Assembly (NCBI GenBank): GCA_003141895.1
Contig: PLNT01000034.1
Span: 1-39,041, forward strand
Length of the DNA: 39,041 nucleotides
Reading direction: 5' to 3'
Source of the DNA: Bacteroidales bacterium
GTDB taxonomy: Bacteria > Bacteroidota > Bacteroidia > Bacteroidales > VadinHA17
The notes beneath the pieces were generated by a model. It ran no database searches. It saw only the letters and a program-made list of their open reading frames with translations, and was not told the DNA's origin. Position numbers and translations under genes: made by a program. Position 1 is the first letter of the stretch; the number at the start of each line of letters is the position of its first letter. Positions 1-8,841 of the stretch are shown in pieces.

Positions 1-10
1 TTAGCTTGAC

Positions 11-43
11 GGCCATGCCCTTAGGGGGGCAGGGGGGCCCTGG
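11..43. repeat. Partial GC-rich intergenic palindromic repeat (subfamily A, one arm)
   Basis: This stretch holds TTAGGGGGG followed by AGGGGGG, the same right-hand arm seen at 6996-7021 and 18285-18310. Its partner arm would lie upstream of the window. It sits just before the EamA transporter gene in otherwise AT-rich DNA. Confidence 0.6.
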
Positions 44-83
44 AGTTGAGAATTTCTGTTACTTTTGGTAGATTTTTAATATT

Positions 84-977
84 ATGTCTGAAAAAAGAAA
101 AGTCTGGCACTGGCTGGCGTTTGGGATCCTTTCCCTGATATGGGGAACCAGTTATATACTAATGAAAAAGGGTCTTGAATCATTTTCTCCGCTGCAGGTC
201 GGAGCTTTGAGGATTTTTATAACATTTATCTGCCTGCTCCCTCTTGCGTTGAAACATTTTAAACACCTCAACCGGACTAACATATTCTCAATCACTATTA
301 TTGGATTGTTCGGAAGTGTAATTCCTGCATTTCTTTTTCCTCTTGCCGAGACTAAAATCAGCAGTTCACTTGCAGGTATGCTCAACTCTCTAAGCCCTGT
401 CTTTACACTGTTGTTTGGCATATCTATCTACAATCGGAAATTAATAAAAACACAGGTTGCCGGAGTGTTTCTTGGATTAGTCGGAGCTACCGGATTACTT
501 TATACCGGATCATTCACTTTTAATCTATTTGGACTTTTTGTTGTTCTGGCAACGGTCCTCTCCGGAATAAGTTCAAATGAAGTAAGCAGGGTGAAAGGGC
601 TGAACGGAATCAGGATAACCGCCCTCTCTTTCTTTGTAACCAGCCCTGTGGCAATTATTTACCTGTTGTTCTCAGATTTTTCAGTGCCAATACATACTGA
701 AAACTGGGTGAGAAATCTGTGTTTCATAGGAATTCTGGCAGCTCTTGGAAGTGCAATAGCCCTGCTTATCTACTATCTGCTTATCAGAGATTCATCTCCC
801 ATTTTTGCATCGTCGGTTTCATATTTCATATCAATTGTTGCTACTATGTGGGGACTCGCAGATAATGAGCACTTTTCTTCATCAATGATTATCTCAATTG
901 TTTTTATTTTTGCCGGAGTATTTATAATTAACAAACCTGACTTTTTTAGAAAAAAGAGTCCAATTTCAGATGAATAA
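84..977 (+). CDS. EamA/DMT-family transporter
   Basis: This is a 297-residue integral membrane protein with about ten hydrophobic helices in two tandem halves (roughly residues 12-140 and 150-285), the layout of the drug/metabolite transporter superfamily. The N-terminal stretch LSLIWGTSYILMKKGL is typical of the first EamA repeat, where a conserved W-G-x-x-Y/F motif begins helix 1. EamA proteins export or import small metabolites such as amino acids; the substrate cannot be read from sequence. The start ATG is well placed, with TACTTTTG (a possible -7 element) about 17 bases upstream. The gene overlaps the following lnt gene by 8 bases, so the two are probably translated together. The family call is firm and the substrate is unknown. 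Confidence 0.9.
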   Translation: MSEKRKVWHWLAFGILSLIWGTSYILMKKGLESFSPLQVGALRIFITFICLLPLALKHFKHLNRTNIFSITIIGLFGSVIPAFLFPLAETKISSSLAGMLNSLSPVFTLLFGISIYNRKLIKTQVAGVFLGLVGATGLLYTGSFTFNLFGLFVVLATVLSGISSNEVSRVKGLNGIRITALSFFVTSPVAIIYLLFSDFSVPIHTENWVRNLCFIGILAALGSAIALLIYYLLIRDSSPIFASSVSYFISIVATMWGLADNEHFSSSMIISIVFIFAGVFIINKPDFFRKKSPISDE

Positions 978-2589
978 ATATACCCTGGTTAGTCTGTCAG
1001 TTATTGGAGGGATACTCTCAGGATTGGCATGGACAAGCTGGTGCTCGGGTCTTGTTCTTCTGATCGCTTTTGTTCCTTTTTTCCTGATTGAAAACTTTCT
1101 TTTTGAGAATCCCAAAAGATTTTCTCCTGATGCTTTTTTTATCTACATCCTCCCTGGATTTGTAATCTTCAGCATCATTTCACTCGGATGGATGAGAATT
1201 GCGAGTATTACCGGAGCAATTTGTGTGATAATGGGGTTATCTTTTCTCATGTCTTTCACTACATGGCTCGCACATATTGTTCGCCTCAGGGCAGGGAACT
1301 TAGCAGGAATTATTACTCTGATAGCATTCTGGCTCAGCTATGAGTATATAAGTCTGAACATAAATATTATTTCGCCCTGGTTAAACCTGGGCAACGGACT
1401 TTCAAAAGATATACTGTTTATTCAATGGTATGAATATACGGGAACTGGAGGCGGTTCGTTATGGATTCTCACTTCAAATCTTTTACTGACAATAATTCTG
1501 GTGAATTCTCTGACAAGAAAAAGAAGAATTGTTAAGTATATCGTAATCTGGCTGATGATAATTATAATACCATCAGCTATCTCATTCTGCAGGTATTATA
1601 CCATAAAGCAAAACACAATGGAACCCTCAGAAGTGGTGATCATTCAACCAAATACAGATCCCTATACTGAAAAGTTCACCATCCCCTTTGTTGATCAATT
1701 GAAAAAAGTAATAACACAGGCAAATTCGGGAATTACAGAAAAAACGCGTTGGGTCATAACCCCTGAAACAACTATTGACGACCCGGCTAATCTTGACGAC
1801 CTAGCCAATGATAAATATATTAAGATGTTTAAAGAAATGATATCACATTATCCTGATATAAACATAGTTACAGGACTGGTTACGTACCGGCTCTATCCTA
1901 AAATGGAAGAGGCACCTACTGTCAGTGCGAGAAAGATAGATGCATCCGGGTCGTATTATGACCATTTCAATTCTGCCGTTCAGATTAACAGCGGATATTT
2001 TTTAAATGTATACCACAAATCCAAACTTGTACCGGGAATTGAAATGCAGTTTTCAAATGGTCCGGGGAGATTTATTACAAGAATATTACCTTATCTTGGC
2101 GGTACAAAATGGGGTTATGGCATGCAGAAAGAACGGGCATGTTTCACCCATAGTTCAACCTCAATGAAAGTAGCTCCGGTTATCTGTTATGAGTCTGTAT
2201 TTGGGAAATTTGTTGCAGACTATATTAAAAAAGGAGCCGAAGCTATCTTTATTATTACAAATGACGGCTGGTGGAAAAACACAATTGGATATAAGCAACA
2301 CTTAGACTTTGCATCATTAAGAGCAATTGAAACAAGAAGACCGGTCGCCAGAGCTGCCAATACCGGTGTATCGTGCATTATTGATATAAGAGGCAAAAGA
2401 ACCATTGAGACAGATTGGTGGAGAAAATCAGTAATAAAAGGAAATATCTGTCCCGAAACCAGGATAACTTTCTATGTAAAACATGGGGATTATCTTCTGC
2501 AGATAGCTAGCTGCTTAAGCCTAATTATCATTTTGGTTGTTTTCATTATCCGGCCGGTCAAAAAAAAATTCTTTAATCAGGTTAATTAG
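970..2589 (+). CDS. lnt: Apolipoprotein N-acyltransferase (Lnt)
   Basis: Lnt transfers an acyl chain from phospholipid to the N-terminal cysteine of diacylglyceryl-apolipoprotein, the last step of lipoprotein maturation in the inner membrane. The 539-residue protein has about six N-terminal membrane helices (residues 5-205), a nitrilase-type periplasmic domain (about 220-490) and a final membrane helix near 508-530. The catalytic triad expected for the family is visible: Glu266 in ITPETTI, Lys350 in VYHKSKLVPG, and Cys406 in PVICYES. The length agrees with the family norm of about 500-540. In this window a lipoprotein substrate is also encoded (GldD). It overlaps the EamA gene by 8 bases. The loop after the lysine reads LVPGIE rather than the usual LVPFGE, a mild variation. 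Confidence 0.93.
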   Translation: MNKYTLVSLSVIGGILSGLAWTSWCSGLVLLIAFVPFFLIENFLFENPKRFSPDAFFIYILPGFVIFSIISLGWMRIASITGAICVIMGLSFLMSFTTWLAHIVRLRAGNLAGIITLIAFWLSYEYISLNINIISPWLNLGNGLSKDILFIQWYEYTGTGGGSLWILTSNLLLTIILVNSLTRKRRIVKYIVIWLMIIIIPSAISFCRYYTIKQNTMEPSEVVIIQPNTDPYTEKFTIPFVDQLKKVITQANSGITEKTRWVITPETTIDDPANLDDLANDKYIKMFKEMISHYPDINIVTGLVTYRLYPKMEEAPTVSARKIDASGSYYDHFNSAVQINSGYFLNVYHKSKLVPGIEMQFSNGPGRFITRILPYLGGTKWGYGMQKERACFTHSSTSMKVAPVICYESVFGKFVADYIKKGAEAIFIITNDGWWKNTIGYKQHLDFASLRAIETRRPVARAANTGVSCIIDIRGKRTIETDWWRKSVIKGNICPETRITFYVKHGDYLLQIASCLSLIIILVVFIIRPVKKKFFNQVN

Positions 2590-2639
2590 TGCAACTCTTA
2601 TAATATCCTGTTGTCTTTATAACCAGGTAAGCTTATCAG

Positions 2640-3179
2640 GTGGATAATTTGAACATTTATATAAACGCACCTTTAATTGAGGAGTGCAGGAAGGGAAACA
2701 ACAAAGCTCAGTTCAGTCTCTACGACCAATACTCAAAAGCCATGTACAACCTGGCATTCAGGATATTGAATAACAGGGAGGATGCTGAGGATATTCTGCA
2801 GGAAGCATTTGTAGAATGTTTCAGGAACCTCGAAACATTCAGATTTGAATCAACATTCGGAGCATGGCTTAAAAAGATAATTGTCAACAAATGCATAAAC
2901 CAGATAAAGAAAAAAAAGATAGATATGACACTCTGTGAGACACTTCCACAAACCATCTACGAAGAAGATGAAGAAAAGGAAGTTACATACTCAACTGAGA
3001 AAATAATCAAAAGCATTGAGCTGCTTCCCGATGGCTACAGAATAATTTTAACACTTTATCTGCTAGAGGGGTATGACCATAATGAAATTTCACAGATACT
3101 CAGTATTTCCGAGTCAACTTCCAAGTCGCAGTATTCGAGGGCAAAAGAAAAGTTAAGAAATATACTTTCAAAAATTTAA
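2640..3179 (+). CDS. ECF-type RNA polymerase sigma factor
   Basis: This 179-residue protein is a sigma-70 family extracytoplasmic-function factor. Region 2 spans about residues 22-90 (helices around YNLAFRILNNREDAEDILQE, then FESTFGAWLKKI for the -10 recognition and melting part). Region 4 spans about 120-175 (LLPDGYRIILTLYLLEGYDH, then HNEISQILSIS as the helix-turn-helix). No region 3 is present, as expected for ECF factors. The start is GTG at 2640; I see no better upstream start. The next gene begins 4 bases after the stop and encodes a single-pass membrane protein that probably serves as its anti-sigma factor, followed by a DUF4097-like exported protein. Together they look like an envelope-responsive regulon cassette. 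The promoter it reads cannot be told from sequence. Confidence 0.93.
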   Translation: MDNLNIYINAPLIEECRKGNNKAQFSLYDQYSKAMYNLAFRILNNREDAEDILQEAFVECFRNLETFRFESTFGAWLKKIIVNKCINQIKKKKIDMTLCETLPQTIYEEDEEKEVTYSTEKIIKSIELLPDGYRIILTLYLLEGYDHNEISQILSISESTSKSQYSRAKEKLRNILSKI

Positions 3180-3183
3180 GAAT

Positions 3184-3717
3184 ATGGATATGCTTGAAGA
3201 ACATATAAGAAAGAACAGGGAGAACCTTGACAAGTACAATCCGCCATCAGTAATCCGGAGAAGGATAAAGAAGGAACTGGGGATTGGAAAACCAATGCTG
3301 AGAAAATGGATTTCTCTGGCAGCGATGATAGTTGTTGTTCTGGGTACAGCGATAATTTTCTTCAAGCCTCAGTTCAGATGGACTGATAAGGAAAACGATA
3401 GCACAGCACGGACATATCCGCAACTGAAAGAAACCGAAATATACTATAACAATCTTGTAAACTCACTTTATAAAGAAGCAGCACCATTACTCATAAATAA
3501 TCCGGATGTAAAAAAAGAACTTAATACCGACTTATCGCAAATCGATAGTATCTGCATTGACATTAAGAAAGATTTGAAAGACAATATCTCAAACCAGGAG
3601 GTTGTTGAGGCATTAATACAGAATTACAGAACCAAAATCAGCATTCTGGAAGATATGCTTACAGTACTGAAGGAAAATGAAAACAATCCTGAAAAAAAGA
3701 AAAGCCATGAACTATAG
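3184..3717 (+). CDS. Putative membrane-bound anti-sigma factor
   Basis: I do not recognise a named domain in this 177-residue protein. It has a basic cytoplasmic segment of about 38 residues (rich in R, K and E, including YNPPSVIRRRIKKELG), one membrane helix at about 42-60 (WISLAAMIVVVLGTAIIFF), and a mostly helical region of about 115 residues that should face the periplasm. This layout, directly after an ECF sigma gene (4-base gap), fits an anti-sigma factor that releases the sigma on an envelope signal. The role is inferred from position and topology only. The classic zinc-binding ZAS motif (HxxxCxxC) is absent. The 3' end overlaps the next gene by 11 bases if that gene starts at 3707. 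Confidence 0.75.
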   Translation: MDMLEEHIRKNRENLDKYNPPSVIRRRIKKELGIGKPMLRKWISLAAMIVVVLGTAIIFFKPQFRWTDKENDSTARTYPQLKETEIYYNNLVNSLYKEAAPLLINNPDVKKELNTDLSQIDSICIDIKKDLKDNISNQEVVEALIQNYRTKISILEDMLTVLKENENNPEKKKSHEL

Positions 3718-4792
3718 AATGATCATAATAATCAGCTTGATATTTCTAATATCAGGTTCATTATCTGCTCAAAAAGAATCGGAGACGCGGAATTTCATGA
3801 AAATGGTTCCCGTGGGGAAAGAAACAACTCTCGAGGTATCGAATAAATACGGAAAGGTTGAGATTACAACCTGGAACAGAGATTCAGCATCTATCAGAGC
3901 TGAGGTGAAAGCCTATGCCAAAGATGGATCAAAACTGGGTAAGATGTTTGATGGGATAACTGTAAATATTACTGATACTAAGTACATTGTAAGAGCACAA
4001 ACTGAATTCACTTCAAACCTTAATACATTATTCGAAAGCTTTAAAGGGATGACCAGCAAGATAATATCTTACGATAGCCGGGTTGAGATTAATTACTACA
4101 TAAATATTCCTGAATATCTTAATCTGAAAATTGAAAACAAATATGGTGATGTTTATATGGATGATAATACAGGTGAACTGAGACTTACTATTTCCAACGG
4201 TTCTTTCAGAGCTAATTCTATTGGTAAGAATTCTTCAATAACAATGGTCTTTTGCGACGCTAAAATCAATTCGATGGTATCTGGAAATATTGATGCCTCT
4301 TTCTCTGAAATCTCATTAGGGACAATTGAAGATCTGACAATTAACTCAATCTCATCGAAATATGACATTAAAAAAGCCGGAATTTTACATGGCGAATCGA
4401 AACGGGATAAATTCTATATCGATAATATTGAATCACTCAATGGCAATTCTTATTTCACAGACTATAAAATCAGCAACTTAAAAAAAGAGATGAATCTAAG
4501 TGCGAAGTACGGAAGTGTCAATGCCGACATGATTGAAAAAGGTTTTGAATCAATAAACATAAATTCCGGCTATTCTGACATTTCGTTAAAATTTGATCCT
4601 GTTTCATCGTATACTTTGGATGTCAGGCATTTGAATGCATTCCTTGTTCTGCCCGACAGAAATATTCAAACTGAAGAAAAAACTCTTGATGAGAGCAAGA
4701 AGGAGTATATAACAACTGCAACTGTTGGTAAAAATCCGGGGAAATCAAGGGTAAAAATTGATGCAAACCGGGGGAATATCTACCTGAAATAA
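3707..4792 (+). CDS. Exported DUF4097-like beta-repeat protein
   Basis: This 361-residue protein has a clear N-terminal signal peptide (hydrophobic run at residues 4-18, ending in SLSAQ). The mature part is rich in short beta strands with repeated phrases such as VSNKYGKVEI, IENKYGDVYM and LSAKYGSVNA, spaced so that each N/K-x-Y-G-x-V begins a new rung; this is the pattern of the DUF4097/adhesin-like family, expected to form a beta-helix. I start it at ATG 3707 because that codon directly begins the signal peptide; an ATG at 3677 in the same frame would add ten basic residues and lengthen the overlap with the upstream gene. Lying third in the sigma/anti-sigma cassette suggests that it senses or responds to envelope state. 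This is inference; no enzymatic motif is present. Confidence 0.8.
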   Translation: MNYRMIIIISLIFLISGSLSAQKESETRNFMKMVPVGKETTLEVSNKYGKVEITTWNRDSASIRAEVKAYAKDGSKLGKMFDGITVNITDTKYIVRAQTEFTSNLNTLFESFKGMTSKIISYDSRVEINYYINIPEYLNLKIENKYGDVYMDDNTGELRLTISNGSFRANSIGKNSSITMVFCDAKINSMVSGNIDASFSEISLGTIEDLTINSISSKYDIKKAGILHGESKRDKFYIDNIESLNGNSYFTDYKISNLKKEMNLSAKYGSVNADMIEKGFESININSGYSDISLKFDPVSSYTLDVRHLNAFLVLPDRNIQTEEKTLDESKKEYITTATVGKNPGKSRVKIDANRGNIYLK

Positions 4793-4883
4793 TTTTCCAT
4801 CTTTTATGCAACCCTGAAAATGTTTAACTGTCTTTACTCAAAAAGACTATTTACGGGGTATAAGTTTGGGAAATTCTGAATTA

Positions 4884-6872
4884 TTACTGTTTTTTGGCTC
4901 TAAACGCTGCCACTCCCTCATCGAGCCATTTCTTATATTCCTCAATATTCAGATTTGTTGGCATGGGAGCATTCATTGGATTACCTTCATAATCTGCTAT
5001 AACATAAAGAGGTAATGCATTCGTCTTAAACTTTGAAATTTCCAGATCTTCGCATAATTTACCAATACTCTTCTTTTGTTTCCTGTCAATTGCAGAAACG
5101 ATCCATTCATTTTCAGGTAACTGAGTCCGGTCATCAACATAAAGTTCTATTATTACAAAATTGTCACGTAGTCTTTGAAAGACTTCCGGATCGGACCATA
5201 CTTTGGCTTCCATCCTTTTGCAGTTAGCACATGCATGACCTTTAAAGTCGATAAATACCGGCATTCCCTTTTCTTTTGCGCATGCAAGACCCTGCTTATA
5301 ATCAAAATATCCATTGAGCCCAAGTGGCATTTCAAAAATGTCATTATATTTTGGCTCCGAACAAAGCACATTGCCTAAAGTACCCTGAGTAATGTTAACT
5401 GATGAACCACGGTTTTCAGATATCAGCCGGGGAAGATTGAAATCTGATGATTTCTGAGTAGGCAGAAAAGATGATAAACTATTTAGCGGAGCACCGAAAA
5501 GTCCGGGTATCAGGTATACCACAAATGTAAATACCGCAATTATCAGGAATAATCTGAAAGTACCGATATGCGGAAGATCACTGTCATGTGAAAATTTCAT
5601 TTTCCCCATCAGGTAAAGACCTAACAGCGAGAAAAGAACTATCCAGATAGCCAGAAATAAAGATCTTGAAAGTATTCCCAGTGAATAAACACTGTCAATA
5701 GTCATCAGAAACTTCATGCTGAACGCGAGCATAATAAATCCAAGAACAACTTTGATTGAATTCAGCCAGCCTCCTGATTTGGGTATGCGGCTCATAATAG
5801 AAGGGAACAGTGCAAATACTGTAAATGGGAGAGCGAACGCGACTCCGAATCCGATCATGCCGAAGGTGGGTCTTAAAACATCCCCGCTTGCTGCTTCTAC
5901 CAGAAGAGCGCCAATAATTGGACCTGTACACGAAAAGGAAACAACAACTGTTGTTAATCCCATGAAAAATGCGGCCAGAACACCACCCTTATCCACTTTT
6001 GTATCGGCGCTGGTAACCCAGCTATTTGGAAGAAGTATCTCAAATGCTCCAAAGAAGGAAACAGCAAATATTACAAATAAGGCGAAGAAAATAGTATTCG
6101 GAAGCCAGTGAGTGCTCAGAGCATTAGCAAAACCGGCTCCTGCACTGGTAAGGGAAACAATTATTCCAAGCGATGAATAAATCAGCACAATTGAAAGACC
6201 AAAAATAAGAGCTTTAAAAATTGCTTTGCCCCTGTTTTCGGAACCCTGTGAGAAGAAAGCAACAGTCATAGGAATCATTGGAAACACACACGGAGTCAGT
6301 ACACCAGCAAATCCTGCCAGAAGGGAAATAAGAAAATATTTCAGTAATCCCCTGTCCGGTTTAACCGGAGAGGGACTAACTCCTGAATCAACTTTGTTTT
6401 TAATTGCCGTAGTTCCTGTTTTCTCACCAATTTTAATTGAGAATTCAACATCTTTCGGGGGTGAACAGGTGGAATTATTGCATGCCATATAATTAACAGT
6501 ACCGGAGACCGTAAAAGAAGGTTTCAATGCAGTTATCTTCTGTCGGAATTCGGCTTTGTTACTAAAAGTTTTGATTTTAAAACCAAAGGCATCATCCATA
6601 ACTTCAACCGGTTTTGTAACCTCGTATGTATTTCCATCGGGTTTGTAACCAGGTATCGAATCAAATTTGAAAGATGTTGGAATAGGTCCACCGGATGGAA
6701 TATCCATCGCATATATGTGAGAATTCCTTTCAATAGTAGCGGTGAAAATCAGCTCATATTGTTTATCTGTTTTCTTTTCATAACTGAAATCCCATGTAAC
6801 AGGATCATATATCTGGGCTGATGTGAATGATGCAAGAAGAATTAATGATATAAGAAAAGAAAGTTTTTTCAT
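4884..6872 (-). CDS. dsbD: Thiol:disulfide interchange protein DsbD
   Basis: DsbD carries electrons from cytoplasmic thioredoxin across the inner membrane to periplasmic thiol oxidoreductases. The 662-residue protein has a signal peptide (1-19), an N-terminal immunoglobulin-like domain with the redox cysteine pair Cys131 and Cys136 (ACNNSTC), a membrane core with about eight helices holding Cys194 (LTPCVFP) and Cys315 (SFSCTGP), and a C-terminal thioredoxin-fold domain with Cys548-x-x-Cys551 (HACANCKRM). All six redox cysteines of the family are present. The C-terminal domain is separated from the membrane core by a linker at about 460-515. It stands alone on this strand; a GC-rich palindromic repeat lies directly upstream (6904-7021). 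Confidence 0.94.
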   Translation of the reverse strand: MKKLSFLISLILLASFTSAQIYDPVTWDFSYEKKTDKQYELIFTATIERNSHIYAMDIPSGGPIPTSFKFDSIPGYKPDGNTYEVTKPVEVMDDAFGFKIKTFSNKAEFRQKITALKPSFTVSGTVNYMACNNSTCSPPKDVEFSIKIGEKTGTTAIKNKVDSGVSPSPVKPDRGLLKYFLISLLAGFAGVLTPCVFPMIPMTVAFFSQGSENRGKAIFKALIFGLSIVLIYSSLGIIVSLTSAGAGFANALSTHWLPNTIFFALFVIFAVSFFGAFEILLPNSWVTSADTKVDKGGVLAAFFMGLTTVVVSFSCTGPIIGALLVEAASGDVLRPTFGMIGFGVAFALPFTVFALFPSIMSRIPKSGGWLNSIKVVLGFIMLAFSMKFLMTIDSVYSLGILSRSLFLAIWIVLFSLLGLYLMGKMKFSHDSDLPHIGTFRLFLIIAVFTFVVYLIPGLFGAPLNSLSSFLPTQKSSDFNLPRLISENRGSSVNITQGTLGNVLCSEPKYNDIFEMPLGLNGYFDYKQGLACAKEKGMPVFIDFKGHACANCKRMEAKVWSDPEVFQRLRDNFVIIELYVDDRTQLPENEWIVSAIDRKQKKSIGKLCEDLEISKFKTNALPLYVIADYEGNPMNAPMPTNLNIEEYKKWLDEGVAAFRAKKQ

Positions 6873-6903
6873 CGTAATACGTTAATAACTTACTAACCTC
6901 ATG

Positions 6904-7021
6904 TCGCCAGGGAAGCGCCCCTCCCGCTTCGCGGGATCCCGCAAAGCGGGATTAATTATGTACCATCAATGAAATTACTTGAAGGCAGTTTATTAGCCCC
7001 CCTTTAGGGGGGTTGGGGGGC
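6904..7021. repeat. GC-rich intergenic palindromic repeat (subfamily A)
   Basis: About 118 bases between dsbD and the RNase G gene. The left arm has a GCGCCCCTCCC stretch followed by two adjacent hairpins (CCCGCTTCGCGGG and CCCGCAAAGCGGG). The right arm is CCCCCCTTTAGGGGGG followed by TTGGGGGGC. The two arms are roughly inverted copies of one another around an AT-rich centre. Related elements lie at 18200-18310, 21641-21753 and 23253-23378. Confidence 0.75.
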
Positions 7022-7065
7022 AAAGAATTAAACAAAAGTAATAAATCTATAATGAGTATGATGAA

Positions 7066-8625
7066 CTAGGCCAGATCAATTTCATTATTAAAATGATCGT
7101 AGAAATGATATTCGAGCATATGATATGACGTCACAGCCTGTACTTTGATGCTTACCTTGTATTTAAGATTCCATTTCCTGAAAATCGGGAACAGGCCCTT
7201 TTTAAGGTAGGAGGAAACGAAAGGATGAACATTTAGTATGAGTTTTCGGGTTTTGATTTTATCAACAATAAATGAAAGACCTCTCTCGAGTTCATCTGTA
7301 AACAATATTGTTGGTTTGGTTTCTCCGGTTCCGTGACAGGAAGGACATTTTTCGTTTGTAATAATACTCATTTCCGGACGAACCCGTTGCCTGGTAATCT
7401 GCATCAGACCAAATTTTGTAAGAGGAAGGATATTATGCTTTGTTCTGTCATTCGCCATAGCATCCTTTACCTTGTCGTAAAGCTGTTGTTTGTTTTCCTG
7501 CGATTGCATATCGATAAAATCGACAACAATAATACCTCCCATATCTCTGAGCCTCAATTGCCTGGCTATCTCAGTTGCGGCTTCCATGTTAACTTCAAGA
7601 GCATTTGATTCCTGATTATTTCCCGATCTTGACCTGTTCCCGCTATTTACATCAATAACATGCAACGCTTCAGTATGCTCAATTATGAGATAAGCTCCAT
7701 GTTTGAAAGAAACAGTTTTCCCGAAAAGTCCTTTTATCTGCTTATTAATGCCAAAATGGTCAAATATCGGAAGTGTTCCTTTATAGAATTTGACTATTTT
7801 TTCTTTCTCAGGAGCAATTTCCCTTATATATGCTTTTATATCTTCTGCGAGAGTGGGTTCATTAATATGTATGCTGTTGAATGTAACATTAAGCATATCG
7901 CGCAGGATTGTTGACGTACGGTTCATCTCTCCAATAAACAGTTTTGGTGATTTTACCTCCTTTTTTACAGAAAGGAATGCAGATTCCCACTTCTGCACAA
8001 GTTCTCTGAGTTCAGCATCAAGCTGTGCTACTTTCTTTCCCTCTGCTACAGTCCGGACAATAACACCGTAATTCCTTGGTTTAATGCTCTGAACCAGAGC
8101 TTTAAGCCGATTTTTCTCTTCAATACTCTCAATTTTCGATGAAATTGAAACTTTATCGGAGTAAGGCATCAACACAAGGTTTCGTCCGGCAAGTGAAATT
8201 TCAGATGCAAGACGTGGACCTTTTGTTGAAATAGGTTCTTTTGTGATCTGAACGATCACGGTCTGACCAGAGACCAGAACATCAGTAATTTTGCCATCTT
8301 TATCAATGTCGGGTTCAGGTTTGAATTTATGGACAGGAGTAACTTTGCCCTGTTTTTGAAGAGCGGCCTGATAGTACTTGTGCTGGGTTCTGAATTGTGC
8401 ACCAAGATCTAGGTAGTGCAGAAATGCATCGCGTTCATAACCTACATTAATAAATGCAGCATTCAGCCCGGGCATGATCTTCTTTACCTTTCCAAGGTAA
8501 ATATCCCCGACCGAAAATTTTACATTACGCTTTTCCTTGTTTAGTTCAATTAACTGCTTGTCTTCCAACAAGGCTAAAGAAACTTCGGAATCACCAACAT
8601 CGATGATTAAATCCTTATTTACCAC
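7066..8625 (-). CDS. rng: Ribonuclease G/E family endoribonuclease
   Basis: RNase G/E enzymes cut single-stranded A/U-rich RNA in mRNA turnover and rRNA maturation. The 519-residue protein is the catalytic half only, as in RNase G. An S1 RNA-binding domain spans about 36-130 (VGDIYLGKVKKIMPGLNAAF, VGYERDAFLH) and carries a K/P-rich insertion at 92-112. The DNase I-like catalytic domain contains the metal aspartates Asp325 (VIDVNSGN) and Asp369 (IIVVDFIDM). The zinc-link Cys427-x-x-Cys430 (CPSCHGTG) allows dimerisation. The start is GTG at 8625, giving the usual family N-terminus. It lies downstream of the bL38-like and HU genes, separated by a hairpin at 8683-8714. Confidence 0.94.
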   Translation of the reverse strand: MVNKDLIIDVGDSEVSLALLEDKQLIELNKEKRNVKFSVGDIYLGKVKKIMPGLNAAFINVGYERDAFLHYLDLGAQFRTQHKYYQAALQKQGKVTPVHKFKPEPDIDKDGKITDVLVSGQTVIVQITKEPISTKGPRLASEISLAGRNLVLMPYSDKVSISSKIESIEEKNRLKALVQSIKPRNYGVIVRTVAEGKKVAQLDAELRELVQKWESAFLSVKKEVKSPKLFIGEMNRTSTILRDMLNVTFNSIHINEPTLAEDIKAYIREIAPEKEKIVKFYKGTLPIFDHFGINKQIKGLFGKTVSFKHGAYLIIEHTEALHVIDVNSGNRSRSGNNQESNALEVNMEAATEIARQLRLRDMGGIIVVDFIDMQSQENKQQLYDKVKDAMANDRTKHNILPLTKFGLMQITRQRVRPEMSIITNEKCPSCHGTGETKPTILFTDELERGLSFIVDKIKTRKLILNVHPFVSSYLKKGLFPIFRKWNLKYKVSIKVQAVTSYHMLEYHFYDHFNNEIDLA

Positions 8626-8682
8626 TTCACTATATTAATCTGAGTTAATATATTATCAACCACACCTGATATACTAATACAA

Positions 8683-8714
8683 TAAACCTAAAGACCATAA
8701 GATCTTTAGGTTTA
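8683..8714 (-). terminator. Hairpin terminator after the HU / small basic gene unit
   Basis: TAAACCTAAAGA (8683-8694) pairs perfectly with TCTTTAGGTTTA (8703-8714) across an 8-base loop. On the minus strand it follows the small basic gene (stop at 8746) and is followed by a T-rich stretch (TTTATTGTATT), so it probably ends the transcript that begins upstream of HU. The 12-bp stem is AT-rich and would read in both directions. Confidence 0.65.
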
Positions 8715-8745
8715 ATACGTTTGATGACAGACCACTTACGATCTT

Positions 8746-8835
8746 TTACTTCTTTTTATGTCTATTCTTCCGCAAACGCTTTTTGCGTTTGTGAGTGGCC
8801 ATTTTATGTCTTTTTCTTTTTTTACCGCTTGGCAT
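8746..8835 (-). CDS. 29-residue highly basic protein, probable Bacteroidota-specific ribosomal protein bL38
   Basis: Reading the minus strand from ATG 8835 gives a 29-residue protein starting MPSGKKRKRHKMATHKRKKR and ending in KKK before a TAA stop. About two thirds of residues are Lys, Arg or His. Conserved phrases PSGKKRKRHK and THKRKKR match what I remember of tiny proteins next to HU and RNase G genes across Bacteroidota, one of which was found in the Flavobacterium ribosome and named bL38. That assignment is from memory and unchecked. It begins 6 bases after the HU stop codon and so is cotranscribed with HU. Its composition alone argues for RNA binding. There is a second in-frame ATG at codon 12, but the conserved N-terminus favours the first. 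Confidence 0.8.
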   Translation of the reverse strand: MPSGKKRKRHKMATHKRKKRLRKNRHKKK

Positions 8836-8841
8836 ACAGAA

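Noticed and set aside
5716-6111. 131-codon open frame antisense to dsbD
   Set aside because: It lies fully inside the well-supported dsbD coding region and mirrors its hydrophobic codons.
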